A DNA stretch of 64,000 nucleotides from Saccharibacillus deserti (GCF_013618475.1 NZ_JABJVN010000005.1:127203-191202); one strand, 5' to 3'; positions 17,782 to 27,457 are shown, numbered from the stretch's first letter. Made by a program: numbers and translations. The notes: generated from the sequence alone by a model not told the origin.

Positions 17782-18522
17782 ATGAAAAAGAAAGTACTGC
17801 TCACGCTGCTGTTGGCCGCCGCCGTGCCGCTGGCCGGCTTGAGCCCGCTGCCTGCCTCGACGCCTTCGGCACAGGCCGCGTCCGCGAAGCAGTGGCTGCG
17901 GCTTCCGTCCGGCGCCAGCTACTATGGCGAAGTGAAAAACGGCCGGCCGAACGGCCGCGGAACGATCAAATGGAGCTTAGGCAAACAGTATTCCGGCGAT
18001 TTCCGTTCGGGCAAGCGCAGCGGAACGGGGAAATACGTCAATACGTATGCCGATCCCAAGACAAGCCTGCTGCACCGCGTCGTCTATGACGGGATCTGGA
18101 GCGGCGATCGCATGCACGGTCGAGGCGTATGGACCGAGAAAATCTCCGTGCCCGGCGGCGGCGTATACTCCAACGGGATCCGTACGGGTGTTTTTGCCCA
18201 AAACGAACTGATTCGGGGTTACCGCGTTGTGCATGCGCAGGCCGATCCGGATTACAGTTTCTCGTACCTGAGCCCGAATTTTCGACTCGATGTCTTGGGC
18301 AGCAACGTAAGTCCGCTCCAGGACTGGAAGAACGGAACCCTGTTCGACGTACGCTACCGCAAAGGTTCCGTCAGCCGGAACTATTCGCTGTTCCAGGGCG
18401 AGACGGCGGCGAAAGAGAAGCATCGTCTGGCCTCGCTGCGCTACCTGCTCGGCGTGACGGATGAAGTGTCTCCTTACCTGCGGCAGTTCCGGACGCTGTC
18501 CAGGCAGCTGCCGCTGAAATAA
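17782..18522 (+). CDS. secreted MORN-repeat protein, paralogue
   Basis: 246-aa paralogue of the protein at 6815-7549. Signal peptide about 1-33 (ending SAQAAS), then MORN repeats YYGEVKNGRPNGRGTIKW, YSGDFRSGKRSGTGKY and YDGIWSGDRMHGRGVW. As in the paralogue, an IRTGVFAQNELIRGYRVVHA segment follows, then a domain with RYRKGSVSRNYSLF, and the chain ends LPLK. The shared C-terminal half is a family I do not recognise. The ATG at 17782 follows AAAGAAAGGGG. A terminator follows. Probably attached to wall or membrane; no enzymatic motif seen. Confidence 0.82.
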   Translation: MKKKVLLTLLLAAAVPLAGLSPLPASTPSAQAASAKQWLRLPSGASYYGEVKNGRPNGRGTIKWSLGKQYSGDFRSGKRSGTGKYVNTYADPKTSLLHRVVYDGIWSGDRMHGRGVWTEKISVPGGGVYSNGIRTGVFAQNELIRGYRVVHAQADPDYSFSYLSPNFRLDVLGSNVSPLQDWKNGTLFDVRYRKGSVSRNYSLFQGETAAKEKHRLASLRYLLGVTDEVSPYLRQFRTLSRQLPLK

Positions 18523-18578
18523 GCGGAATCCGGGCGCAGGCTGGAGAGCAGATCGGAACTTGCCGAGGGATCACCCGG

Positions 18579-18615
18579 ACCGTTCGCCGATTTCGACCCG
18601 GCGAACGGTTTTTTG
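18579..18615 (+). terminator. intrinsic terminator
   Basis: ACCGTTCGCCG and CGGCGAACGGT arms are followed by six Ts, downstream of the second MORN gene. Confidence 0.85.
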
Positions 18616-18707
18616 GCTGTCCGAACAGCAAAAAATTCCCTGGACGGTGTCCGGGAATGCCTTCCTTGCCGTGAGCTGCCGCACCTGTCTGCGGCCGCCG
18701 CTTTTGA

Positions 18708-19337
18708 TTACAGAGCCAAAGCTTCTTCCGTGATCCGCTTGATATCGACCGGCGACAGCGTTTCTTCATTCACCATTTCAGGCAGAATATGATCAAGGAA
18801 ATAATCGACGCAGGCCAGCTTGATCCGTTTGATCTTGACCAGCGCGTTGCGGTACATGACTACGAATTCTTTTTCGGTATTGCCTTTTTGCAGTTCGGCG
18901 AATGCTTCGTACACCTGATCCATTTTGTCCGCGACTTCGAGAATCAATCCTTCGATCGAATCGTCCTTGCCTTCGCGCAGCTGTCTGCGGAACGTGGGCT
19001 TGAACTCTTCCGGAATGTTTTCTTCGATAAAATGCGCGATCATGCCTTCTTCGACCTGCTGGATCAGCTGTCGAAGCTCCGGCGAAGAATGCTTGACCGG
19101 CGTCTTGATATCCCCGATAAAAATCTCGCCGTAATCGTGGCTGCTCGTGATTTCGTACAGCTTCTTCCAGTCGATCACCGCGCCGTGCTGCTCTTCGATA
19201 TCGGCCAGCGTCTTGGCGTATTGGACCACTTTCCAGGAATGCGCGGCCACGCTGTGCTGTTCGAATTTGAATTTGCCGGGACAGCGGATGATGCGTTCCA
19301 GCCCGTCGAGCGAGCGGAAGTAACGATGAATTCCCAT
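18708..19337 (-). CDS. HD-domain phosphohydrolase, YfbR-like 5'-deoxynucleotidase
   Basis: 209-aa cytosolic metal-dependent phosphohydrolase of the HD superfamily. HSVAAHSW gives the first metal histidine, SSHDYGEIFIGDIKTPVKH is the HD pair with the context typical of YfbR (HD...E...GD...TPVK), and EVADKMDQV supplies the distal aspartate. YfbR enzymes remove the 5' phosphate from deoxynucleoside monophosphates. The ATG at 19337 has GAAAGAAGGACAAGCC before it. Single gene. The HD family is certain; the nucleotidase activity is inferred from motif similarity. Confidence 0.85.
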   Translation of the reverse strand: MGIHRYFRSLDGLERIIRCPGKFKFEQHSVAAHSWKVVQYAKTLADIEEQHGAVIDWKKLYEITSSHDYGEIFIGDIKTPVKHSSPELRQLIQQVEEGMIAHFIEENIPEEFKPTFRRQLREGKDDSIEGLILEVADKMDQVYEAFAELQKGNTEKEFVVMYRNALVKIKRIKLACVDYFLDHILPEMVNEETLSPVDIKRITEEALAL

Positions 19338-19511
19338 GGCTTGTCCTTCTTTCTTCTTCTATATAAGGGAGAGGGCCGAAGCGGATTGAGGGTTCCGGCA
19401 CTGCCAGTATAACGGGAGGGTATTCGGGCAGCGTCAACGCAGGGTCAAGCGGGAGTCAAAGTTTACGTTGATTGGAAGGGATTTGTTCGGTGAACGTTTT
19501 GAAAAAGCCCG

Positions 19512-19542
19512 AAAAAGCCGGACCTACGTGGTCCGGCTTTTT
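19512..19542. terminator. bidirectional terminator
   Basis: AAAAAGCCGGACC and GGTCCGGCTTTTT around a 5-base loop; on the minus strand it ends the amino acid permease gene. Confidence 0.85.
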
Positions 19543-19581
19543 CGCATGCTTTTTTAACGCGTTCGGCTTGGGAAAGCCGTG

Positions 19582-20937
19582 TTAGTTCTGCCGCCGCTTC
19601 ATCGCGTAGAACACCGGCAGCCCGATCAGGGTAATGCCGATCCCGATCAGCGAGCGGACCGGACTATCCTGCAGCGTGCTGACCAGAATGTACAGGCCGC
19701 CGGCGATTCCGATGATCGGCGTCAGCGGATACAGGGGCACCCGGTAGCGACCGGGCTCTGTGCCGATCTTGCGCCGCAGCACGAACACTCCGAATACGCC
19801 TGCGGTGAAGAAGATCCACAGCACGAAGACAAGCAGATCGGTCAGCGTATTGAACGTGCCCGAGAAAATATAGAGGATCGCGAGAACGGCCTGGAAAATC
19901 AGGGCGTTGGCCGGCGTGCCGAAGCGCGGATGGATCCGCCGCAGGAAAGCGGAGAACGGCACGATGCCGCGTTCGCCCATCGCCTGCGGAACGCGCGCCG
20001 CGGTCATCAGATATCCGTTCAGGGCACCCAGTACGGATACGATGATGCCTGCGGTAATGAACGCACCGCCTCCGCTGCCGAGCAGCGCTTCGGCCGCATC
20101 GGCCCCCGGCGTAGCCGAGGAGACAATCTGTTCCGGCGGCAGGGCGCGGAAGATGGCCAGGTTGAACAGGACATAGACAACAATCACGAACGAGACGCCG
20201 ATGAGGATAACGCGGGGCAGCGTCTTCGCCGGATTTTTCATCTCGCCGGCCATATTGGTGACGCCGATCCAGCCGTCATAGGCCCACAGCGTGCCGAGGA
20301 TGGCCGCTCCGAAGCTTGCCGATCCCGCTGTCAGGCCCGAGACGCCGGCGAAGCCCGGCTGGCTGCCCGACAGAAGTCCGAATGCCACGATCCCCGCAAC
20401 GGGAACGAGCTTGCCTGCCGTCGCGAGCAGCTGAATGATCCCGCCGTACCTGGTCGAGATCACATTCATCAGCAGAATAAACAGCAGGATGCCGACCGCA
20501 AGGCCTTTCTGCTGGATCCCGTCCATCGGCAGAAAATAGCCCGAGTAGGAAGCGAAAGCGATCGCGAGCGCCGCGACGGAAGCGGGATAGGAGATGACCG
20601 CCTGCACCCAGCCGAGCAGAAAGCCGACGGCTTCGCCGTAGAGTTCTTCCAGATAGGCGTACAAGCCGCCGGATTTGGGGACAGCGGCGGCAATTTCCGC
20701 TACGGCCAGTGCCGAAGCGAGCGTAATGATTCCGCCCGCGATCCAGGCCAGAATACTCATCCAGGGCGAACCGGCGCTTGCCAGTACGATACCGGGCTTC
20801 AAAAAGATACCGGAGCCGATAATCACGCCGACGACGATGGCCATGGCTTCAAGAAAGGTTACCGATTTTTTGAGGGAGGGAGGAGCGGCGGAAAGAACGG
20901 CCGATTCGGCTTCCGCGCTCCGGGTTTTTTTGGACAA
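19582..20937 (-). CDS. amino acid permease, APC superfamily (LAT/SteT-like)
   Basis: About 450-aa transporter with 12 predicted membrane helices. The APC signature appears in helix 1 (VVGVIIGSGIFLKPG) and in helices 6-7 (GTLWAYDGWIGVTNMAGEMK), and PKSGGLYAYLEELYG marks the early cytoplasmic loop, a pattern typical of LAT-type exchangers such as SteT. Function: exchange or uptake of neutral amino acids at the membrane. The start is uncertain: the frame is open up to a TTG at 21003 without a ribosome site, while AAAGGA lies before a GTG (20946) and the TTG at 20937 that I use. Single gene. Confidence 0.85.
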   Translation of the reverse strand: MSKKTRSAEAESAVLSAAPPSLKKSVTFLEAMAIVVGVIIGSGIFLKPGIVLASAGSPWMSILAWIAGGIITLASALAVAEIAAAVPKSGGLYAYLEELYGEAVGFLLGWVQAVISYPASVAALAIAFASYSGYFLPMDGIQQKGLAVGILLFILLMNVISTRYGGIIQLLATAGKLVPVAGIVAFGLLSGSQPGFAGVSGLTAGSASFGAAILGTLWAYDGWIGVTNMAGEMKNPAKTLPRVILIGVSFVIVVYVLFNLAIFRALPPEQIVSSATPGADAAEALLGSGGGAFITAGIIVSVLGALNGYLMTAARVPQAMGERGIVPFSAFLRRIHPRFGTPANALIFQAVLAILYIFSGTFNTLTDLLVFVLWIFFTAGVFGVFVLRRKIGTEPGRYRVPLYPLTPIIGIAGGLYILVSTLQDSPVRSLIGIGITLIGLPVFYAMKRRQN

Positions 20938-21131
20938 GGGAATCACGTTTCCTTTCGCATACGAATCATCGATTCGACGAGTCACCGCGAGAATGCGCTG
21001 CAACCCAGAGACCGACCGAACTATTCTACCACTTTTTCACCTATTCGAATATGATATCTTTGGTTCGATTGGCGAAACGATTCGAAGATTTGAACACGAA
21101 AAAACAAACATCATCCCTGAATAATTTCCAT

Positions 21132-21145
21132 TGTATGCGTTTACA
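21132..21145 (+). promoter_or_regulatory. cre-like CcpA box before sugar transporter operon 1
   Basis: TGTATGCGTTTACA differs at one position from the cre consensus TGWAANCGNTNWCA and lies 62 bases before the binding-protein start. Confidence 0.5.
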
Positions 21146-21206
21146 GAAAAAGCCATAATAACCGTAGCAAGAAGCTTCAGACCATGAATCAAGGGGAGGA
21201 AATACC

Positions 21207-22571
21207 GTGACAAAGAGAAAGATGAAGTGGTTCGGTATGACAATGACAGGCCTGCTGGCACTCAGCCTTAGCGCCTGCGGCGGCGGAGGCACGGCCGCGA
21301 CCAACAACGCAAGCGGCGATGCCGGCGGAGCGAAGACCGAACCTGCGGCGGCAAGCGATCCGGCAGCCAAAGACATCACGATCACCTTCCAAAACATTTA
21401 TCCGGACGCCAGCGATCCGAAGAACCAGATGATGAAGAAAATCGTCGAGCAGTACCAAAGCGAGAATCCGAACGTGACGATCGAACTCGACTCGCTCAAT
21501 ACGGACCAGCAGAAGCTGAAGCTCAAGACGCAGGCCGCTTCCAAAGAAGTGCCGGACATTACGGTCGTGAACCCGGCCGCGCAGATGCAGCCTTTCGTCG
21601 ATGCGGACCTGTTCGCTCCGCTGAACGACATGGTCGAAGAGAACGGACTCAAAGACACGTTCCAATCCGGCATCCTCGACTACTATACGTTCGATAACAA
21701 TCTGTATGCCCTGCCGGACGGCAACAACATCGGCGTCGTGTACTACAACAAAAAGTTGATGGCAGAAGGCGGCGTGGAAGTGCCGAAGACCTTCGAAGAA
21801 ATGATCGAAGCGATCAAAACGCTCAAATCCAAAGGCATTCAGCCTATGGTTATCGGCGAAAAAGACAGCTGGACAGGTTCGTTCCTGTTCATGAACATCC
21901 TGCTGAGAACGAACGGCGGTCCGGGCTTCCTGCAGGACGTGCTGGACGGCAAGAAAACGTTCGAAGACCCGGCGTACGTCGAAGCGATTTCGGCATTCCA
22001 ACAGCTGGTTGACGCGGGAGCTTTCCAGGACGGAGCCACTTCGTTCGACTATAACGCGGGCGAGAACCTGTTTAAGACAGGCACGGCAGCCATGTACTAC
22101 ATGGGCAGCTGGGCCACGGGCGGAATCGAAACCGCCGAAGTGAGCAAAGACGGCAATGTCGGCGTCTTCCAGTTCCCGACTGTCGGAGGCAAAGGCAATC
22201 CGGATGAGTTCATGCTGGCGCCGGGCAGTGCATTCGCCATCTCCAAAGACAGCGAAAACCTGGACGAAACCAAGAAGTTCCTGAACTACTTCATGCTGAA
22301 CTTCCCGAAAGAAGCGTTTGAAGCCAAAGGCGCTGTCGGGATTGCCCAGAACGTGGAAGGCGACTTCAAAGCCGCCGGTTACTCGGACATGGCGATGAAC
22401 GTGCTGGACCTGTTCAAAAAGGTCAAAGGCGGCGACCTCGCGTTCGACAACACGATCAACCCGGCTACCACCCAGGTTCACCTGTCGGGTACGCAAAGCC
22501 TGTTCGTCGAAAAGAAAGATCCTGCCGCAGTAGCGAAAGAGCTGCAGGCCGCATTCGAAGAAAACAAATAA
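21207..22571 (+). CDS. sugar ABC transporter substrate-binding lipoprotein (operon 1)
   Basis: 454-aa type-1 extracellular solute-binding protein (MalE/UgpB class). The signal peptide ends in LSLSAC, the lipidation site at about Cys 24. ITITFQNIYPDAS begins the mature lobe; GVVYYNKKLMAEGGVEVPKT and the later MYYMGSWATGG are typical. It would capture an oligosaccharide at the outer membrane face and hand it to the two permeases downstream. No ATPase gene is present, so a shared MsmX-type ATPase elsewhere is likely. GTG start at 21207 after AGGGGAGG. A cre-like box upstream and a hairpin after the stop suggest catabolite control and extra message for this subunit. Confidence 0.92.
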   Translation: MTKRKMKWFGMTMTGLLALSLSACGGGGTAATNNASGDAGGAKTEPAAASDPAAKDITITFQNIYPDASDPKNQMMKKIVEQYQSENPNVTIELDSLNTDQQKLKLKTQAASKEVPDITVVNPAAQMQPFVDADLFAPLNDMVEENGLKDTFQSGILDYYTFDNNLYALPDGNNIGVVYYNKKLMAEGGVEVPKTFEEMIEAIKTLKSKGIQPMVIGEKDSWTGSFLFMNILLRTNGGPGFLQDVLDGKKTFEDPAYVEAISAFQQLVDAGAFQDGATSFDYNAGENLFKTGTAAMYYMGSWATGGIETAEVSKDGNVGVFQFPTVGGKGNPDEFMLAPGSAFAISKDSENLDETKKFLNYFMLNFPKEAFEAKGAVGIAQNVEGDFKAAGYSDMAMNVLDLFKKVKGGDLAFDNTINPATTQVHLSGTQSLFVEKKDPAAVAKELQAAFEENK

Positions 22572-22595
22572 CAAAGGCAAGCCGGACGGACAAGA

Positions 22596-22620
22596 AGAAG
22601 GGGACCCGCGGTCCCCTTCT
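22596..22620 (+). promoter_or_regulatory. intercistronic stem-loop
   Basis: A perfect 11-base stem AGAAGGGGACC/GGTCCCCTTCT with a 3-base loop, without a T-run, sits between the binding-protein and permease genes. Such hairpins protect the upstream message or partly stop transcription. Confidence 0.7.
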
Positions 22621-22656
22621 CTTCGTCGGCTGCTCTTATGAGGAGGCGAACTCCGC

Positions 22657-23550
22657 GTGAATGTATTGAAGGTATCCCGCTGGACGATCGCGGCTTTTAT
22701 TCTGCCGTGTCTGATCGTTTACGTCAGTCTTGTGTTCGTCCCGATTCTTGTCTCGCTGTACAGCGGACTTTTGGATTGGAACGGGATCGGCAAATCGACT
22801 TTTATCGGAATCGACAACTACGTCAAAATGTTTACCAATGATTCGGTGTTCTGGCCGGCGCTGCGCCGTACGTTCACCTTGGCCGGATTCTCCATGCTGG
22901 TACAGGTGCCGGTCGCGCTGCTGGTCGCCATTTTGATCACCCGTTTTGTCCGGCGTCCGAACTTCCTGGTATCCAGTTACTTCCTGCCGGTCATTTTGTC
23001 CGTTGCGATCATCGGGCAGCTGTGGAAAACGATCTACAATCCGGCTTCGATGGGCGGTATGATCAACCAGATTCTGACCGGCGTCGGACTGGAATCGTGG
23101 ACCCACTCCTGGCTGACCGAGCCGAAGATCGCCATCTATGCGATTATTCTTGTCTCGCTGTGGCAGTACCTCGGGTATCATATTCTGATTCAGTTCACGG
23201 GGATCCAGAACATTCCGGGCGAAATTTACGAGGCGGCCAAGATCGACGGAGCGGACGGCTTCAAAGCGGACCGTTACATTACGCTTCCGATGGTACTCCC
23301 GATTCTCAAAATCTCTATTGTGCTCTCGTTTATCGGATCGCTCCAGTCTTTCGACCTCATTATGGTCATGACAGGCGGCGGACCCGCGCATGCGACCGAA
23401 GTGCTTGCAAGCCATATGTACAATATGTCGTTCATTACCATGGAATACGGATACGGCAGCTCCATTGCCAACGTCCTGATCGCCGTCTGTCTGATCGCCA
23501 CGGTACTGATCAATCTGCTGTTCACCCGTCTGGAGAAACGCTATACGTAG
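22657..23550 (+). CDS. sugar ABC transporter permease 1 (operon 1)
   Basis: 297-aa membrane component with six predicted helices, MalF/UgpA class. The EAA loop that contacts the ATPase reads EAAKIDGADGFKADRYITLP at about 190-210. VSLYSGLLDWNG near the N-terminus is a common feature of this class. GTG start at 22657 after AGGAGG. The second permease follows 16 bases after the stop. It imports the ligand of the lipoprotein encoded upstream. Confidence 0.92.
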   Translation: MNVLKVSRWTIAAFILPCLIVYVSLVFVPILVSLYSGLLDWNGIGKSTFIGIDNYVKMFTNDSVFWPALRRTFTLAGFSMLVQVPVALLVAILITRFVRRPNFLVSSYFLPVILSVAIIGQLWKTIYNPASMGGMINQILTGVGLESWTHSWLTEPKIAIYAIILVSLWQYLGYHILIQFTGIQNIPGEIYEAAKIDGADGFKADRYITLPMVLPILKISIVLSFIGSLQSFDLIMVMTGGGPAHATEVLASHMYNMSFITMEYGYGSSIANVLIAVCLIATVLINLLFTRLEKRYT

Positions 23551-23566
23551 AAAGGGGGCTCCGTCG

Positions 23567-24448
23567 ATGAGCCAGTTCGCAAGTTCCGCGGGCTCCAAAC
23601 CCGCACTTAAAGTTCGCAGCCGGCGTATTTCGCCCAAAACCATCATCGCCTTTGTCTTTTTCGGTCTCCTGCTTGTCACGCAGCTGTATCCGCTGCTGTG
23701 GCTGCTGATATACTCGCTCAAGACCAACGAGGAGATCCTGTCGGGCAGCTTCTTCGCCCTGCCGGCCGAGTGGCAGTGGAGCAATTATCAAGGAGCGATC
23801 GAAGGCGGCAGCTATTTCCGCTATCTCGGCAACAGCCTGTTCGTCACGGTGACGACGATGATCGGGGTTCTGCTGCTGGCTTCGCTGGCGGCCTTCGCCA
23901 TCAGCCGCTTCCGCTGGAAATACGGCCAGATCGTTCTGCTGCTGTTCCTGCTCGGCATGATGATTCCGATGCAGGGCACACTGCTGCCGCTGATGATCAT
24001 CTTCAAAAATCTGAATATCCTCAACACGCATCTGGCTCTGATTCTGCCGTATATCGCGTTCCAGATGCCGATTGCCGTCTTTATTCTCAGCGGCTTCCTG
24101 CGCACGATTCCGCACGAGATCGAAGAATCCGCGATTATGGACGGAGCCGGCGCTTTCCGGATCTTCCGCAGCATTATCCTGCCGGTCTCGGTGCCGCCGA
24201 TGATGACCGTCTGCATCCTGACTTTCATTAACGTCTGGAACGAATATATCCTGGCCGCGACTTTCATTTCGGCGGAACGTCTCAAGACCCTTCCGTTCGG
24301 CGTGTACAGTTTCGTCAGCCAGTATTCCGTCAATTACGGCGCGATCGGAGCGTTCCTGGTGCTTGCCGCCCTGCCGGTTATCCTGGTCTACTTTCTGCTT
24401 GCCGAAAAAATTACCAAAGGCATGGTGGCGGGTGCGGTTAAGGGTTAA
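23567..24448 (+). CDS. sugar ABC transporter permease 2 (operon 1)
   Basis: 293-aa MalG/UgpE-class permease with six helices. The EAA loop is EIEESAIMDGAGAFRIFRSI at about 185-205; LFLLGMMIPMQGTLLPL is a typical helix and loop. The ATG at 23567 follows AAAGGGGG. It forms the channel together with permease 1. A histidine kinase gene begins 9 bases downstream, so sensing and transport are probably co-expressed. Confidence 0.92.
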   Translation: MSQFASSAGSKPALKVRSRRISPKTIIAFVFFGLLLVTQLYPLLWLLIYSLKTNEEILSGSFFALPAEWQWSNYQGAIEGGSYFRYLGNSLFVTVTTMIGVLLLASLAAFAISRFRWKYGQIVLLLFLLGMMIPMQGTLLPLMIIFKNLNILNTHLALILPYIAFQMPIAVFILSGFLRTIPHEIEESAIMDGAGAFRIFRSIILPVSVPPMMTVCILTFINVWNEYILAATFISAERLKTLPFGVYSFVSQYSVNYGAIGAFLVLAALPVILVYFLLAEKITKGMVAGAVKG

Positions 24449-24457
24449 GATGGATTT

Positions 24458-26260
24458 ATGAGACGCGTAAAGAAACGACTAAACACGATTTACGGCCGGC
24501 TGTTTCCGGTATTCCTGTTCAGCCTGCTCGGTCTTCTGCTGATTGTCAGCCTTGTCTATTACCAGCGGGCGACCGATCAGGTTCGGGAACAGGTCGGAAC
24601 CCTGGCCGAAAAAAACATGTCCCAGACCGTTTCCTTGTTCGAACAGCTTCTGGACGGATATGACAGCGTGACCAAGACGCTCAACAGCAACGGCGAACTG
24701 ATGCGTCTGCTCCGGCAGTCCTATCCTTCGGCGGGGTCGAGCAAGCAGATCCAGGCGGAGCGGAGGATTACCGATATCCTGGGCGCGATCTTCTATTCGC
24801 GCAGCGATATCGTCGGGATTCATATGCTGGCCGACAGCGGCAAAGTCTATAGTTTCGTACGCTCGACGGGAGCTTCGATCCGAACCTACCCGGACAAACC
24901 GTGGTTTGCCGAATTGAAGCGTTCGCGGGGCGATATTCGCTGGCTGGGCGTGTATCCCGAGTCGCTGATGAGCAGTTGGACGGATGGCCCCGTCTTTGCT
25001 TTCGGCCGACAGGTGTTCGAATTGGAAGGGCTGCAGTCGGTCGGCTATGTGCTGATCGAGGTCGAAGCCGATGCGATTACGTCGGCGGTCTCGAACGCCA
25101 GCCTCGGACAGAACACCCAGGTTGCTATTCGTGACGGAGTAGGTAACGAGATCATCCGAACGAGTGCGGAAGAAGAAGCCTGGTCTTCTGTGCCCGAAGG
25201 TTGGCCCGGTCGCCTCGAAGCCGGCAAGATCCGTTCTTACGAAGGAGGCGACTGGCTGCTGACCGCGGCTCAGGTAGAGAAGACCGGCTGGACCATTCTG
25301 CGCGCTTCGCCCCAGAGCGATCTGAAGCTTGAACTGCGCGAGACCCAGCAGTTCCTGCTAAGCGTGATCGTTGCGCTGATTGTTGCCGCGACCCTTTTGT
25401 CGACGATCGTCTCGCGTTCGTTCTCGCTGCCGTTCAAACGGCTCGTTCAGCAGATGAAGCAGGTCGAGACCGGAAACTTCAAAGGACAGGTGCATATCCA
25501 GTCCTATCAGGAGATCAATGTGCTGGTCGGTTCGTTTAACCGGATGGTGCGGGAAATGGACGGGCTGATCGAGGGAATCAAGCAGGCTTCGATCAGCGAG
25601 AAAAATGCCCAGCTGCAGGCGCTTCAGTCGCAGATCAATCCCCATTTTCTGTTCAACACGCTCGATATGATCTACTGGATGCTCGACGAGCGGGAAGACG
25701 ACCGGCTTGAAGGCGTCATTTTGGCCCTTTCCAAGATGTTCCGTTACAGCAGCGATTGGGAAGAAGGCGCGAAGGTTCGGTTGCGGCTCGAGCTGGAACA
25801 GCTCAAGTCCTATCTGACCATTATCGAGACCCGTCTGGGCCGCCGTGTTCTGACGGAGATCGATGTGGAAGAACGCTGGCTGGATGCACCGGTTCCCAAG
25901 ATGATCCTGCAGCCGATTGTGGAAAATGCCGTCAAATACGGACTCGAACCTCTGCGCGAAGGCGGCACCCTGCATATTTACTCCGAAGCGGACGAGGAAT
26001 ATCTGCATATCGTCGTGGAAGACAACGGTGCCGGAATCGACGCGGTTACCCTGCGGCGTCTGGAAATTCTGCTGGATTATCCGCCGGCCGCCGACCGCCA
26101 CGTTGAAGGAGGGCGGATCGGCATCGGACTGCTCAATGTACAGCGACGCATCCGTCTGATGTACGGCGATGCGTATGGACTTACGATCCACAGCATACCG
26201 GGAACCGGCACGAAGGTTACCGTAACCTTTCCGCTGCCGGACGAGGAGGGCTTAGTGTGA
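24458..26260 (+). CDS. YesM-type sensor histidine kinase (operon 1)
   Basis: 600-aa membrane sensor. Membrane segment 1 is about 15-35, a large extracellular Cache-like domain about 36-300, membrane segment 2 about 302-322, HAMP about 322-375. The HisKA_7TM-free YesM-type kinase core begins with QSQINPHFLFNTLDMI, where His about 395 is phosphorylated. ATP-binding boxes are PIVENAVKYGLE, EDNGAGID and IGIGLLNVQRRI. The ATG at 24458 has a poor ribosome site but lies 9 bases after the permease stop. It overlaps the response regulator by 4 bases. It probably senses the sugar bound outside or the binding protein itself. Confidence 0.92.
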   Translation: MRRVKKRLNTIYGRLFPVFLFSLLGLLLIVSLVYYQRATDQVREQVGTLAEKNMSQTVSLFEQLLDGYDSVTKTLNSNGELMRLLRQSYPSAGSSKQIQAERRITDILGAIFYSRSDIVGIHMLADSGKVYSFVRSTGASIRTYPDKPWFAELKRSRGDIRWLGVYPESLMSSWTDGPVFAFGRQVFELEGLQSVGYVLIEVEADAITSAVSNASLGQNTQVAIRDGVGNEIIRTSAEEEAWSSVPEGWPGRLEAGKIRSYEGGDWLLTAAQVEKTGWTILRASPQSDLKLELRETQQFLLSVIVALIVAATLLSTIVSRSFSLPFKRLVQQMKQVETGNFKGQVHIQSYQEINVLVGSFNRMVREMDGLIEGIKQASISEKNAQLQALQSQINPHFLFNTLDMIYWMLDEREDDRLEGVILALSKMFRYSSDWEEGAKVRLRLELEQLKSYLTIIETRLGRRVLTEIDVEERWLDAPVPKMILQPIVENAVKYGLEPLREGGTLHIYSEADEEYLHIVVEDNGAGIDAVTLRRLEILLDYPPAADRHVEGGRIGIGLLNVQRRIRLMYGDAYGLTIHSIPGTGTKVTVTFPLPDEEGLV

Positions 26261-27426
26261 ATATACTCGTCGTGGACGACGAACCGATTATCCGCAGCGG
26301 CATTCAGCGCACGATCCAGCGGACTTTTCCGCAGCACAAAGTCATTCTCGCCGAAGGGCCCATCGATGCGGTCCACCGGCTCAAAAGCGAGCTGATCGAT
26401 TTGGTGCTGACCGACGTGCTCATGCCGGGCATGAACGGGCTCGAGCTTATGGAAGTCTCCCGCACGCTGCATCCCGATGCCAAGTGGGTCGTGATTTCCG
26501 CCTACTCCGAATTCGAGTACGCGAAAAAGGCGGTTCGGCTCGGGGCACGGGATTATTTGCTCAAACCGATCGGCAAAGACATCCTGGTCGAGCTGATTAA
26601 AAAAATGGGCGAAGAGATCGCGGAAAGAAATGTGCGGGCCAAAGAAAGCCAGCTGCTCAAACAAAATTTGCGTTTTCTGCGCGAAGCCGTGTTTGCCAGA
26701 TGGGCATCGGGCCTCGATCTCGGAGGAATCGATCTGGCGTCTTTTACCGAATCGTATCCGGACTTTCATCTGCTGATGGTCCATGTGGAGAGCGATGCGG
26801 ACACGAAACTGGAGCACTTCATCGTGGAGAATGTGATGAATGAGCTGATCGGCTCGTTCGGACGCGGTTTTGTCGCCAGTATCGACGCCAAAAGTCTGCT
26901 GGGACTCGTCAAATTCGAGCGCAGCGGACTGGCGTCATTAAACGAAGAGCTGCGAAGCTGCCTCAAACGCTACCTCAAGAAACCTTTTCAACTGCTGGCT
27001 TCGGGAAGGATCGAAGATCCTTCCCGGGTTCCGGACGAAGTGCGCCTGATGCGCGAAACGTCGGAGTACCAAGTATACGATCATTATGCCAGCGGGGGCG
27101 AGCAGGCTGTCGAAGTGGCGCTTCAATACATCAAGGCACGTTACGGCTCGGAATTATCGCTGGAAAAAGTCGCTTCCGTCGTGTATCTGAATCCCGCTTA
27201 TTTCAGTCAGCTGTTCAAGCAGAAGACGGGACAGGGCTTCAAAGATTACGTTACCCAGCTCCGGCTGGACCGCGCCATGGAAATGCTGGGCGAGTCCGAA
27301 CTCAAAGTCGGCGATATTGCCGAGCGGGTCGGGTATCCGGATGTGCGCCATTTTTCGCAGGTGTTTCGCAAAAAAATAGGCCGTACGCCGTCGGAGTATC
27401 GGGAACAAATCAAAAGCAGATGCTGA
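26257..27426 (+). CDS. YesN-type response regulator with AraC DNA-binding domain (operon 1)
   Basis: 389-aa transcription factor. Receiver domain about 1-120 with acidic pair D7/D8, phosphoacceptor D53 in LTDVLMPGMNG and the KP pair in YLLKPIGKD. A linker domain of about 140 residues follows, then two AraC helix-turn-helix motifs (about 285-385); the second reads VGDIAERVGYPDVRHFSQVF. GTG start at 26257 overlaps the kinase stop (GTGTGA context), so translation is coupled. Likely target is the transporter operon in which it lies. A terminator follows. Confidence 0.93.
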   Translation: MNILVVDDEPIIRSGIQRTIQRTFPQHKVILAEGPIDAVHRLKSELIDLVLTDVLMPGMNGLELMEVSRTLHPDAKWVVISAYSEFEYAKKAVRLGARDYLLKPIGKDILVELIKKMGEEIAERNVRAKESQLLKQNLRFLREAVFARWASGLDLGGIDLASFTESYPDFHLLMVHVESDADTKLEHFIVENVMNELIGSFGRGFVASIDAKSLLGLVKFERSGLASLNEELRSCLKRYLKKPFQLLASGRIEDPSRVPDEVRLMRETSEYQVYDHYASGGEQAVEVALQYIKARYGSELSLEKVASVVYLNPAYFSQLFKQKTGQGFKDYVTQLRLDRAMEMLGESELKVGDIAERVGYPDVRHFSQVFRKKIGRTPSEYREQIKSRC

Positions 27427-27457
27427 ACTTCTTGTACGGTGTCTGTCCATAGGGAAG

